A stretch of DNA of 64,000 bases from NCBI RefSeq assembly GCF_050908995.1, contig NC_135120.1, positions 17,001,433 to 17,065,432 of the forward strand. The letters are read 5' to 3'. The position numbers were made by a program, and so were the translations under genes. The notes under the pieces were generated by a model that was not told the origin of the DNA, did no database searches, and saw only the letters and a program-made list of their open reading frames with translations. This DNA is from Andrena cerasifolii (taxonomy: Eukaryota > Arthropoda > Insecta > Hymenoptera > Andrenidae). Position 1 is the first letter of the stretch. Each line of letters starts with the position of its first letter. Below are positions 13,011 to 23,799 of the stretch, in pieces.

Positions 13011-13281
13011 TCCCAGGAAAGGCACTTATTAGAAGAGAATCGTCACACCTCGAAGACATCAACATTTCTATACCATCTACATCTGGCTTGCATGACATTA
13101 TAAATGGAACTATTAATATAATAGATGATAATGTCTGCAAAATATGTTTTTGTAAATGGGAAACATATAAAGGACCTGACTGGGTGCAATGCATAACGTT
13201 TCGTCAGTGGGTCCGCGGAACTTGTAATCGAGGAACCGAAACAATTTCTTACGAATGCCCAGTCTGTCTGGATGACGATTA
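13008..13281 (+). pseudogene. pogo-like transposase, C-terminal cysteine-rich fragment
   Basis: A second frame, shifted relative to the N-terminal fragment, runs through IIPGKALIRRESSHLED. It ends with a zinc-finger-like segment: CKICFCKWE, then GPDWVQC, then ECPVC before the stop at 13279-13281. Many insect pogo-type transposases carry such a PHD/RING-like tail. The segment following WVQC reads ITFRQWVRGTC, where one expected cysteine appears to be replaced. The junction at about 13000-13010 marks the internal deletion that removed the catalytic core. Confidence 0.7.
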
Positions 13282-13344
13282 GATTTTAGTTAAGATGTAA
13301 AAAATAAAATAAAATAAACAAATTTAAGTGTCAACGTTGGAACC

Positions 13345-13485
13345 GACAGGTCCAGTAATTTAGTCGAGTAGCGAGTAATTTAGTAATTTACGATTGTTTT
13401 GTTAAACTACTCGACTAAATTTTAATATCCACGCACGAAAAATGATTAAATTATTTGCTAATCGACTAAACTACTGGACGTGTCT
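13345..13485. mobile_element. Small inverted-repeat element nested in the pogo-like element
   Basis: The left arm begins at 13345 (GACAGGTCCAGTAATTTAGT) and the right arm ends at 13485 (CTAAACTACTGGACGTGTC). They are imperfect inverted repeats of about 27 bp. AT-rich sequence with further TCGACTAAA/TTTAGTCGA copies lies between them. It follows the transposase stop codon within the pogo-like element, so it is probably a later insertion. The target duplication was not resolved. Confidence 0.55.
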
Positions 13486-13752
13486 GAATCAGTCTTCACT
13501 GACTTCAGAATAGTAAAACTTAACCTGTTACTGCTATTTATATGACGTGCCAATGTTACCCCGTACCGGCTGGCATTTAACATGTATTGAAGAAGAAAAT
13601 GACAAAAATTTTATGCATTTTGACACTTGTAGTACAATCTCGAAACATGCAATGTTACGATAGGATACTTAAAGCAACTGTAAACATTTTAATTTTTACA
13701 TTATATAACAAAATGTATGAAAAACCTGCCAATGTTCCCCCATTTTACGGTA

Positions 13753-16700
13753 CCGTTCAATAGCTACAAAAGGAAACGAGATCACGGATTAGGGCATTGA
13801 TTACTCGCAGGTACCTTTAGAATCCGGTCGTGTCAATAGTCGAATTTCAATGCCACAGCGGCGATATTTTAATCCTTTTTAAAGCTCGAAGCTTCAATGT
13901 CTAATCCTCTTTGGTAAAACCGTTTAACAGTTAGTTGAGCGTCAAATTACCGGGGAAATCTGTGAAGAAATGAATTCTGTCAGGTGAAAGCAAGGGAATT
14001 TGAAAGGGTGGGGGGCGTAAAATTCACCAGCGTTGAACGCGTGAAGAGTATGGAAAGTCCCTCCGCTACAATACGCATGTATACAGCGATAATACAGACA
14101 GCGCGCAAGATGGAAACTTTACTACCTGCGTTTGAATTCGCGTATGTTATGCGGAAGTAGAGCAACAGAACGCGAAGTAGAGCAGGAGAAAAATAGTTCC
14201 CAAAGAAGAATCTACGTAATACATGACTTTGCTTTAAATTGCACAAAGGTCCCTTTCCGCGACATAACGTTTGGCGCGGATACCCGTTCTCTTCGACGGT
14301 GCAATCTGTAATACAGTATCTCTCCCTTTGAAAAACATCCACGACGATGGCCTCTCTGAATAAAATTCGGCCATCCACGCTACAATACGTAACGTTCTGT
14401 GCCACTGATTGTCCGCGTAACAGCCGGATCGGGGAAATTCAGATATCAGACGGAATAAAGTAATATCTCTCTTTGAGACGATAATCAATTTCGGAGCAAT
14501 GCCTGAAGCACGGTATATGAATTGAATAAAACGATTGGCGTCCAAAGTATTATCAACGACGCGGCAGTAATAGAAATTTTGGACTGTTAACGGTGCCTCA
14601 AATTGCCATCATTCAGTTCCACTTACACACGTGCGAAAAGCAACGCTGCCCAGCCACAATTAGTAGACTTCTCCGCGGAACAGTGACCATTCTCTCAAAT
14701 AGCCGATAGGATAATCCGATAATTCCATTATACGGGATAGTAACGCTATAAAGTTTCGCCTTAAACCGGCAACGTTCGAGAACACCGAGTCGAATATCGT
14801 GTTCTTGCTAAAATTGTATCCCTTATGTAAACCAACCCGTATACATCGTCATGTTGCGGTTCTCGGCCCGCTATCTTCGAGCAGCGCTCAGCTAATTACT
14901 AATCCTTTACTTCCAGTGGGTGTCTTCTAAAGAATACGCATCGAATATTTCAACAGATGGCATGTACCGCGACAACGGCAGCTTCGGAATCTTTTGCATG
15001 CCGAGCGAGAAGCTTTTCCCAGCGTGCGCAACATAGCGGGGCAGATCAGAGCAGGGCACAGTAGGGAAGAGAAGAAAAGACGAGCGAAGTTTAAGGTGGG
15101 GCGCGGCGAGACGAGGATACGCCACCCTTTGCAACACCATGAACTTAACCGACAAACTTCGTAACTTGTTTCTCCCTCGAAAACGCATCCTGCAAGTTCT
15201 ACAAGGGCTAGGATACAAGTGCGAAAGTACTCTAGCGTTTTCAAACAAGATTACCTCGGCGATGAGATTTATACCACTGCGAGTCTATTCGCGGGCGGCG
15301 CGAAGCACCGTAGGCAAACTGTTACTTAGCAGCTGCGCCGCGACACGCGCGATTTTGCATAATGCCTTGCTTTTTTTTTCCACCCCGCTAAGTGTTAATT
15401 GGGTTGGACAGATGAATTCGCACGGCGATGTCGCGTCAACGGCTGTTTACCATTTACACGGCACGGTAAGTAGTCGGCCCGCTCCAAGTTCCAGCTCCGG
15501 AAAACTAGTTTACAGGGTAAACTTTCATGCAAACTTCCTAACTCATCCCTCCTTCGAGGGTACACGATTGGATAAGAGGTTTACAGTAGATGGAATAAGT
15601 ATGCACTGCCTTTTATAAGAATGTCCCCATTCGTAGAAGGAACGTACACCCTCGGGGTGAGCGAGTAAGTCAGTGCGAATTCATTTCTTATTTCGTCCAC
15701 TCGTCGAACGTAGTTGAATGCCGTTCCGAAGTATATAAATGCCGCCCCGAGCAAAGTTTTATGCTTTCGCCCGGGCGGAATTTGTCGCGGAGAAAAAAAT
15801 TTGTTGGATCGAAAAAGTTCTCGCAGTTGACGCGCATTGTTTGGGAACGCTCGCGGTCTCTTGAAAGTATTTCCATCAGAGGAGGGGTATTCTTGCAGCT
15901 TTCCACCAGCCGCAGCTATAACATTTTTCTAACCGTGTCTGTTCACCCGCCGTTGTGCGTCGCATTAAAAAATTTCATCCCTTTAAAAGCAATTGGAAGC
16001 TGATGAAAATATTCCTTTGAAAAGGTTTCATGGCGCGATGCATTGGCACATTGCGTAGCCAAACACATAACGATCGTATTGTTTTAGAGATTCCGATCGT
16101 TTCTGAACGAGAGGACCCACATCGCTTTGTTGGATGCACAACTTGTCGCTGACAATGCATCAATTTCCATTATTATCTTTATTGGACAGTTGAATCAAGA
16201 AACGAAAATTGTTCAGTACCTATTGTATTTTCAGAATGAATCGTAAATTCATTTGATTCGGGAATAATATTCGTACAAATTAATGTGCTGGGCCAAGATG
16301 AAAGGGGAATAACCCGATCTCTCTTGATCTTAATCAATGTATTTGAAATGGTTCCTTCGTAATTAGAATAATGCAGGGTCTAATAGAGGCTTCTATGCGA
16401 ATAAGGATGTAATTGATGATGGAAAGTTAAAAAGCATGCCCGGTGCCTTTGGTGATTAGAGAGTGCACTGGGCGCGGTTACTTAGCTAGTTAACCCATCC
16501 GCTGCTGCGGCAAGTCGGATCGAAAGCGCGTTCCGCTGACACGATTTCCACCATCCGTGGGAAACCCCGTGCTTCTAGTTAAACAGAACGGATTTTCCGA
16601 AATATAGCGTGTCGTGTGTCGTTCAACTATGGGCACAAGACTTAACTGGTTAGGAGAACTCATTCCTTGTCGTTTATCGGAAAAGCAACGATGGAATCGA

Positions 16701-18214
16701 CAGAAATGGTATCGTAAAATATAATGGCGAGCTGTATCCACATATTTACTAATACGTGGATACGATGCGAGCATACGGAAACACTTGACAGGTCCAACTG
16801 TTGACAGTACGAGTGTACTGAATTCTGCTGTATCAACGATAGCGATCTCCGAAATATTTCACTGCATCGACGGTATTGAAATTCGCGGATATGATCTTCC
16901 TATACATGTATACTCCACGCATTCTATAAATAAACATATATATATTTGCACGCAAGCATATTTCACTCTTGGTGCAGTTTTTGTTTTTCTTTTGCACAGG
17001 TATCGCTGTATTTTTTTGCTTTCCATTCAGAATAATATTTTTAGGCGCAGCCTGTGAAATGCACGCGAGGTTGGAAGTTGGAAGATTATAAATAAACAAC
17101 GTAACGTTCCTTTGAAGTTAGTGGCGCATGCATAGTCATTTAGATGGAGGAAGAAAATAGACGATCGAGTCAACGGAACATGGCCGTCCAACGAAACATC
17201 GGGGAAAATCCATAAACTGCAGATATCTAAAATATTCGGAGTAAAAGAACCATGAAATAAATTGTGGGTTTAAACCGTGTGCCCCGGACTATCGTAAAAG
17301 GCTTTCACTGAACTCGAGGAATGACGATTCAAAGACATCAATGAGGAAGCCCCCGGTCGAACCTCGCGGACTGATAAAACTTTAGCAAAACGTTCTCTAC
17401 AGAGACTTAAGCAGCGTACGGCCGTGCGATTTTTGCAAACTTCCGCCAACCATTTCCACGACAGGGAGAACTCCGATGACGTCATTCCTCGAACGATGTA
17501 GCGAAGTTCGTGCTCCCAAAATTGCTCGTCACCTATTCAACAAATAGGACCAAATATGGCAAGTATGGTACCCGAAGAATATATTTCGCTTCTTAGGAAA
17601 CAAGTATATGTTGTATAACAAGTACTGTTGCGTAACATCCCTACTGTAACGGTGCAACAGTTTTTCGTTGGTACAGCACGTGCTTGACTCGTGAATCAAG
17701 AACGTGAGAAAACTTAGAGTGAATTTAGTAGCGTTCGTTTTAATAACGATAAAAACCGGTGTCTCTAAAGTTCCCTGCACAGAGAGTTAATCACTTGGGT
17801 GATTAAGCATGCTAGACAATAAGGTGGTCAGGTTAAGCAAGCGGCTTGATCGATTTAGCCTTTCCCACTTCATCCATTAAGGGCTCAGTGTGTAAGAACA
17901 TCGATAAATATTTGCATCGCTCCAGGCGTTCCACCTACTACAATTTCACCACGTCGCACTTTCTTTTTCATCGTTCATACCATACTTTTTATCCCCGTCC
18001 TGAACGTTTGCCAACATCTGGCTTTTGATCTTAGATGCTCCCAGCGTGACCGCGTCGACGGAAATAATTCGTGTTTTTTTTTCTCCGAATTTTAACATAA
18101 TTTCCATCAACTAACAGCGATTTTCTGTCTTATTTAGGATATTGACATAAAGTAATACGACAGATTCGACAGGTCATTGAATTATTTGCAACAGACCCAC
18201 CCGTTGGTACAATT
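13753..18214. other. About 4.5 kb without a recognisable gene, upstream of the TTLL3-like gene
   Basis: There are several long chance frames (13980-14405 minus, 15139-15618 plus) with no recognisable domain. A promoter for the downstream TTLL3-like gene should lie near the right end, but no clear core promoter motif could be assigned. Confidence 0.4.
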
Positions 18215-18237
18215 ATGGATTTGCCGCTCGACCTAAG
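18215..18237 (+). CDS. TTLL3: TTLL3-like exon 1 (start codon)
   Basis: ATG followed by seven codons (MDLPLDL) and two bases of the next, ending in the strong donor AAG|GTACGT. The phase-2 end fits the acceptor of exon 2 exactly. Exon 2 has an open frame with no upstream ATG before its acceptor, so a separate initiating exon is needed. Such a short exon could still be wrong; the alternative start is the ATG at 18486. Confidence 0.65.
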
Positions 18238-21200
18238 GTACGTGCGTTCTTTCGAATGAATTACGGTCTCGGATTTAAGGCGATGGTTAGCCGATCATCG
18301 ATTAAGAAGAGGAATGAAATTCAGTGGATATCGCGTAATAAATTAGAACGTTTCACCTTCGCCGGTCAAGGGACATTAAGGCCACGAAAGATACCACGAT
18401 AACGGTCACCAGGAATGAAGATAAAGCGAGCCAATCCGGCTGCAAAGTGGCTCCTTTGATCAGTCTGGAAAAGAAGGAGAGCCCGATGAATCCGTACAAT
18501 CGCGCAGACTGGGCGAGAATGAACCCGAAATGGCCACTTCCGGACACGGAGGACAATGAGATCAACGCTGTTAACAGTCTGCCGCAGCTTGACTGTGGCG
18601 CGTTCCCGAAATCGTACATGGACACGTGTTCCTGCTGTCCTCGAGAGACCTTTGACAAGCACGACACTGACGCGACCGTAAACTACACCAGCGTCATCCT
18701 CAAAGATGAGGACTGCTGCAGAGCCCACTGGATCAGGAAGGAGGCTTATCAAAGAATTAAGGCGAGAGTCGCTAGAGCTGTGAAGGTAACGCGCGCGTTT
18801 CGCGTTACTTTGCAATACCTTTTTGTTTTTATACAGACGGAAAATTCATCGCCCAGAGAAGCGTAAGATTCTTTGGTAGTTGAAAAACGTTGAAAGTGTC
18901 AGGAATATTTTTCGCATAAAAATCTCAAGTGTTGAAAAGAATATTTGCGAGAGCGTATTACCGCTTTTCAGAGGCATAAAATATTTTTGATACGCGGCGA
19001 GGTGCCAAAATTGAAAGAAGCTCTAGAGAGAAGAGGTTGGGTGCAGAAATACGAAGCCACAAAAACAAGAACTCTACCGTACGGTTAGTCTCCTTTGCTC
19101 CCTTAATTAAAATTTTTTTTTCTCCTTTATTTCCTACTCTCTCTCTCTCTCTGATTAAAGATTAACCACATAAACTCCGATAAGATGGCCAAATAAAAGA
19201 GTATCCTACCTGCAGTGGACCTTTGATCAATACTTTGCTCTTGCGACAACTTTTACATAAACTCTAAAGCTTCCATTGGCTAATCTGTCTGGTTAATTTT
19301 CAGCTAGCGTAGCCAGCTTAGAGGCAAGGTCATTAGGCGATCTGACCCAGCAGGACGGGACGTTAAACGAGAAAGCGGTGATTTTCGCTTTACTACGTCA
19401 CAAATCGCCCGACTTTATATGGGACTGCCGAAACGACTTTGTGGATTGGCACCGCGGCCTGAGCAGTAACACGATTCTCAATAGATACCAAAAACCATCC
19501 GTTTACACTTCCAAGGTGAACGTGATTGCCTTGTTTTGTGAACTTCAACTCAATTCTAAGCTCGACGGAAGCCTTCGTGCAGAGACTTAAGGGGGAAGCC
19601 CTATTTAGGACGCTAGGAATAAGGTGATTCTTGGGATTTTTTTCCTAAGAAACTGTTAAGCGGATCTTTTCCAAACTTTCAGGGTATTTTAGTTCATATT
19701 CAAACAATAGAAATTAATTTTTCCGTTACAAAGTGTTCGGTAGAAATGGAGATATAGGAACACGTTCGTTAGGACTAGCGCGCCGGAGTTGCAAATTTGC
19801 GATTGTAATGGTGGCCCAAGTTCTTCCATGAAATAAGAAAACCAAGGTTTTTCTTATTTCTAGTAAAATTACATTGTCGATGGACCTATAACTTTGATAA
19901 ATAAATTGAATTGAACAAGTCTTTTTCCATAAATAGTACAAAATATCTTGGAGCAGAATCGTAACTTTTTCTTTCACGTCCCACCAATTTCCCAACTTCT
20001 AACTTTTTTCCAGTTTGTTAGGCTCATCGACAATGTAATTGTACTATAAATAAGAAAATCCTTGGTTTTTTATTTCAGGGAAGAATTGGGGCCACCATTA
20101 CAATCGCAAATTTGCAACTCCGGCGCGCGAGTCCTAACGAACGTGTCCGTATATCTCCATTTCTACCGAACACTTTGTAACGAAAAAATTAATTTGTATT
20201 GTCGGAATGTGAACTAAAATACTCTGAAAGTTTGGAAAAGATCCGCTTAACAGTTTCTCAGAAAAAAATTCCCAAGAATCACCTTATTCCTAGCGTCCTA
20301 AATAGGGCTCCACCCTTAACCGCGTAATAAGCAGGAACTGCGGGATGAAAAAGATTTAGATGGTACTTCTAATAGAATGGGAGAATAATTGTAGTGGAAG
20401 AGAGTTACGCGGTTCTGCTTGCACTTTTTTTTTTATCTTTTCTACTGGATAAGAAGCCGGTGAAATATTTGCGATTTCAAATAATGTAGCTAGGAATGGC
20501 TCGTTTGCTGGAAGAAGCTCACTGGTTGTACGAGAGGGACGTGTCGGGCGTGCTATTCCCTCGAAGTTACAACCTCAGCAGAGAGCCGAAAGCTTTCCTC
20601 GAGGATTTTCGCCTGACCGCTACCGCTGGCCTGTTGAAGTGGTTCGTACAAAGAATGCAGGATGACCAGGACACGGTGGACCTCGGGCAGCGCACGATTC
20701 CAATGAGTCGCCTGGAATTCGCCATAAAACGCTGCGAGGAATTTATTGCTTGCGCAAACCACCAGAACATAGATGAAGACTTTGTCACCGAGCTTTCCGA
20801 AGAGGAATGGAATTTGTTTTTAGACGATTACACCGCGGCTGTCCACAATGGGGGTGGAATCGAAAATACATCGGAGAAAAGTGACGAGCAGCTGCAGGTA
20901 TGTATAAGTGCGCCGATTCGCTTTCCCCTGGTTTCCATCTTCCACTACTATTACATCTTAAACAGCAAGTTACAAAGTTAAAGATGATGCGCTTACTCTC
21001 CGAGATTAATCTTGCCTCGAGCTGATTACTCTGAGTTCGCGATGTTACATCCCTTCGGAAACACTTCAGCTAATTCTTCTTCACTTTTTACAATACTTTT
21101 CTCGTAAATCAGTTAACTTGATTTATTGGGTAAAAAAGTTTCACGTTCCACTGCTCTCATCGGGACGGTATATTCCGCAGAAGTATTACGAAGCAGCAAA

Positions 21201-23799
21201 TTCGACCCTATCGAAGTTGAAGGAGCTCGATCCGCAGTACGAGCTGAACGGGATGCGGAACATTTGGATCCTGAAGCCGAGTGAACTTTGCTGCGGCACA
21301 GGTATCAGCATATCCCATAGCTTGAAGGACATATTCCGAAAGGTGAAGAGCAGACCGAAGGACTACTTCATCGTTCAAAAATACGTCGGCACGTAAATTA
21401 TTCCTTCCTTTCAAACCTTGACTCGCTCTTCGCGATTTCGCGTCCCCGCTGCATCTCTACAACGTCTGATTTCAGAACGCCCTTTACTGATTCATGACAC
21501 GAAGTTCGACATAAGGCAATGGTATTTGGTCACCAATACGTTTCCCATGACAATATGGACGTTCAAGTAATTACGATCAATCTTATTTCCACAACTCCTC
21601 GTCCTTCTGGTGTAATAAATAGTCAAGCGGTCATTACTTAGCGAGATCGAAGATTGAAATTCTCGATTTACAAAGTAGCCGGTGCAATTAAGAGCAGATC
21701 GACCCAGAAATAAATGGGAATAACAGCTGATCTTATTAAACGCGCTCCGAGGGGCAATTCTTTGAAAAGATCCTTTGAAGGGAAGCACCTTCGAATGTTT
21801 CTTGAAAGCATTTCTCCGGCAGAGATTCGGCTAGATTCCATCAAGGAATTTTCCCGATCCTTTCCTGTCCTTTTCCATCAGGGAAGGACTACTTCGGTTC
21901 AGCTCGAAGCCCTACACTTTCTCAACTTATCACGAAGCGATTCATATCTGCAATACCGCCATTCAGGAGAAGTACGACGAGGAGAGGCGGAGAAGGAGGA
22001 AACGTGGAAATACGGAGGAAGTCGTAAAATCGCTTCGCGATCAGGGATGGGACTGCGAGAAGCTGAACGAATATTTAAAGTAATCCCTCGACCGGTCTAT
22101 TCGTTATAGGAGAAGTTTCGGTTATCCGTTCGTTACGGTCGATAGCCCTTGCGGATCTCGAGATTGATAGGTCCGGTGCGCAAATATGCTCAGGACCTGT
22201 GTACTTTCTTATCGCGTAATCGGCTGTCTCCCTGCCACCCGCGCCCTACCGTCATTCCGATCTCGATAACAACTATTCTTTTCGCAGTTTTTGCCTTAAG
22301 TTCTGGTTTTTGCTCTTGCTTTACTTCGCGCCGAACCGACAACGTTTCTAATGGGCAAGACAAACCAGATAGCTCGGAATTCGATAAATTACCTTAAATC
22401 GCAAAAACTCGTTGTTAATCAAAGCGCTGGAGACTTGCGTAGACTGTAGAGTTTCCTTTCGAAATAGATTGTGTAACGCGTCCGTGCATTTGGTAGGCAA
22501 GTGGGATACGAAGGGGAGCCCTATTACGGCCAGATCTACCCGAAAATGTCAGAAGCTATAGTTCTGACGATGCTGGCCTCCCAGGAGCAGATGGACAGGC
22601 GGCGATGCAGCTTCGAGCTGTACGGGGCTGATTTCGTGGTGATGGAGGACCTTTCCGTCTGGTTGATCGAGATCAACACGAATCCCCGGATGCACCCGCC
22701 CAGCTCGAGAATTACCAAGCGCCTCTATTCCAGTGTCCTGCAGAGCTTGGTTAAAGGTTAGCAAACTGCCATCTATAGGGGATCGTAGACAGAAGGAAGT
22801 TGTCAGGAGCCGGGGCTGCGGGAGAAAGTTTCCGAGAGCGGAGGTCGGGGCAAGACAACGGACAGTACGTTCTGCCTCCTTGTGAACACTCGAACGAGCT
22901 TTTGAAATCGTCTAGTATCGAATACAGGCTTCCTGGTCTCTGATTAAACAAGTTTGCTCGACGAGAATACGGATCGAGTGGGCCCAACCTACGACTCTTT
23001 CTGTCCGCTGACGCTTCGAACGAAACGACCTTAATTCTCCCTGGTCTAATCTAGGTCGAGCCGAAAGCCTTTGCATTTTCTTCTTCTTTTTTTTTATTCA
23101 ATCCCAGAACATTATTTCTCCGCCAAACGAATCGTTGATTCGTCAATTGGCGCGGCTAATACAAAATCTACTGGTAAAAGGGTTCGCTCGTGAACAGAAA
23201 TTAGTTGACCGTCCTTAGTCCTTTCACTGAGTTGAATAAAGCAACGATTCGCTATGACGAGCACCAGCTTGTAGCAGGGAAGCTCAGTGAGCAAGGAGGA
23301 GAGGTAGATTGATTGCGCAGCGAATGTGCTTAGAGTATTCCAATAAAGAAAACAGGAGGTCATTCGCGCAAAGGGAGAATGGCAAGCTGTAGGTTTGGAA
23401 AAGGGGATGGGGATAAGGTGGAAGGAAAGCGAGGAGCAAATCGTTCGTTATGCTGCTGATTTTCAATTCGTTCCAGTGATAATGGATGTGCCAGTGAACC
23501 CGGACGCCGACACGGGCGGATTCAGCCTTGTCTACAAGCAAAATATACCCGACTTCCGACCTTATCTCGGCCCTTGCCTCTTCGTGTTCGGCAAGTCGAT
23601 AACGCTGCAAGAGCATCCGCGAAAGCGGGACAAGAAGAAGAAGGTGAACAGTTGGATGAAACAGCAGCAACAGCAGCCGCAGCAACAGCAACAACACCGC
23701 GCTTGGACCGCTCCACCCATGATTCCACGCCTGAGGGAACCGAAGATAGTCGATTTCATCGACTACTTGAATACCGCCCGTTGCACCGCGGCTAACTGA
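18215..23799 (+). CDS. TTLL3: Tubulin glycylase TTLL3-like protein (whole gene, ten coding exons)
   Basis: The joined exons are 18215-18237, 18371-18785, 18972-19083, 19304-19515, 20490-20897, 21181-21388, 21476-21566, 21882-22079, 22497-22756 and 23477-23799. They sum to 2250 nt (749 aa plus stop) and all splice phases agree. TTLL3-family enzymes ligate the first glycine onto glutamate side chains of tubulin tails, which is important for cilia and sperm flagella. Visible hallmarks are the N-terminal RHKIFLIRGEVPK block (about 147-159), IEDF-like FLEDFRLTA (about residue 285), RNIWILKP (416-423), FDIRQWYLVT, HICNTAIQ, FELYGADFV with D601, and WLIEINTNP with E614 and N616, expected Mg/ATP ligands of the TTL ATP-grasp fold. 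Oddities: a GC-AG intron after exon 6, CCGTGI where relatives have an arginine-containing RGRGI loop, and a glutamine run near the C-terminus. TTLL8 is the closest alternative. Confidence 0.92.
18371..18785 (+). CDS. TTLL3: TTLL3-like exon 2
   Basis: The acceptor is CGGTCAAG|G and the donor GTGAAG|GTAACG; the length is 415 nt. It encodes the variable N-terminal region and ends in a helical basic segment (RIKARVARAVK). This corresponds to the segment preceding the KIF-I block in vertebrate TTLL3. Confidence 0.85.
18972..19083 (+). CDS. TTLL3: TTLL3-like exon 3
   Basis: The acceptor is GCTTTTCAG|AGG and the donor TACG|GTTAGT. It encodes RHKIFLIRGEVPKLKEALER followed by RGWVQKYE, the conserved N-terminal block of TTLL3/8 glycylases. 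Confidence 0.93.
19135..19152. repeat. CT dinucleotide microsatellite in TTLL3-like intron 3
   Basis: About nine CT units follow a pyrimidine-rich run. Confidence 0.9.
19304..19515 (+). CDS. TTLL3: TTLL3-like exon 4
   Basis: The acceptor is AATTTTCAG|CTAGC and the donor TCCAAG|GTGAAC. It encodes the block around PDFIWDCRNDFVDW and ILNRYQKPSVYTSK, which aligns with the YFIWT..RD and H-Y segment of vertebrate TTLL3. Confidence 0.92.
19587..20319. mobile_element. TTAA-flanked foldback element (copy B) inside TTLL3-like intron 4
   Basis: TTAA flanks a 725-bp element at 19591-20315. It starts GGGGGAAGCCC and ends GGGCTCCACCC. The two halves are near-complete inverted repeats: 19591 to about 19880 mirrors about 20025 to 20315, with a loop of roughly 140 bp. 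It begins 75 bp after the exon 4 donor. There is no coding capacity. Its subterminal sequence (AAGAAACTG...AAACTTTCAGG) is related to copy C at 31270-31984. Confidence 0.85.
20490..20897 (+). CDS. TTLL3: TTLL3-like exon 5
   Basis: The acceptor is TAATGTAG|CTAGGA and the donor CTGCAG|GTATGT; the length is 408 nt, starting and ending in phase 0. It encodes the region before the ATP-grasp core: VLFPRSYNLSR and AFLEDFRLTAT (vertebrate FFPRCY..., AFIEDF), then a helix-rich linker with EEEWN-like SEEEWNLFLDDY. Confidence 0.93.
21181..21388 (+). CDS. TTLL3: TTLL3-like exon 6, with a GC splice donor
   Basis: The acceptor ATTCCGCAG|AAG joins exon 5 in phase 0. The exon carries RNIWILKPSELCCGTGI, the first ATP-binding motif of the TTL domain, and ends in VQKYV. 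The next exon must be entered in phase 1 with a residue completing ERPLLIHD. The only donor giving this is GTCG|GCACGT, a GC-type donor. The GT candidates nearby are out of phase or would delete a conserved block. Confidence 0.85.
21476..21566 (+). CDS. TTLL3: TTLL3-like exon 7
   Basis: The acceptor is GATTTCAG|AACGCC and the donor TTCAA|GTAATT; the length is 91 nt. It encodes RPLLIHDTKFDIRQWYLVTN followed by TFPMTIWTF, which closely matches the vertebrate RPLLI..TKFDLRQWFLVTD segment of the ATP-grasp core. Confidence 0.93.
21882..22079 (+). CDS. TTLL3: TTLL3-like exon 8
   Basis: The acceptor is TTCCATCAG|GGAAGG and the donor TTAAA|GTAATC; the length is 198 nt. It encodes LLRFSSKPYTF and the HICNTAIQ block, followed by a strongly basic stretch (EERRRRRKRG). 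It ends in a helix resembling the FQ..L insertion of TTLL3. The phase 2 ends agree with both neighbours. Confidence 0.93.
22497..22756 (+). CDS. TTLL3: TTLL3-like exon 9 (catalytic metal-binding motifs)
   Basis: The acceptor is TTTGGTAG|GCAAG and the donor TTAAAG|GTTAGC; the length is 260 nt. It encodes SFELYGADFVVMEDLSVWLI followed by EINTNPRM. D601, E614 and N616 occupy the positions of the Mg/ATP ligands of TTL-family enzymes. This is the most conserved part of the gene. Confidence 0.95.
23477..23799 (+). CDS. TTLL3: TTLL3-like exon 10 (stop codon, glutamine run)
   Basis: The acceptor is CGTTCCAG|TGATAA; the phase 1 entry gives VIMDVPVNPDADTG. The exon carries the C-terminal part of the TTL domain (F-x-L-V-Y-K-Q). 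It continues into a lysine-rich stretch and two five-glutamine runs split by one proline (about residues 705-715), ending in TGA at 23797-23799. Confidence 0.9.

Larger units (their letters stand above)
12455..13752 (+). mobile_element. pogo-like (Tc1/mariner superfamily) element, internally deleted
   Basis: TA at 12455-12456 and 13751-13752 flank a 1294-bp element. Its ends are perfect inverted repeats of 25 bp, beginning CCGTAAAATGGGGGAACATT. Inside lie the N-terminal DNA-binding part of a transposase and, in another frame, a C-terminal cysteine-rich segment, with the catalytic core missing. A second, smaller inverted-repeat element is nested at 13345-13485. Confidence 0.88.

Noticed and set aside
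15139..15618. 159-codon frame on the plus strand
   Set aside because: Not similar to any family I know and not supported by flanking splice sites.
18486..18488. Internal ATG as the TTLL3-like start codon
   Set aside because: The frame is open well upstream, and a phase-compatible initiating exon with a strong donor exists at 18215-18237. It is kept only as an alternative.
18366..18815. 149-codon frame antisense to TTLL3-like exon 2
   Set aside because: Shadow of the real exon on the opposite strand.
21070..21180. Upstream extension of TTLL3-like exon 6 (acceptor at 21069, or start at TTG 21118)
   Set aside because: It would add unconserved hydrophobic residues. The acceptor at 21180 joins directly to the conserved region in the right phase.
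21302..21303. GT donor inside TTLL3-like exon 6
   Set aside because: It is phase-compatible, but it would remove a conserved block of about 29 residues including VQKYV.
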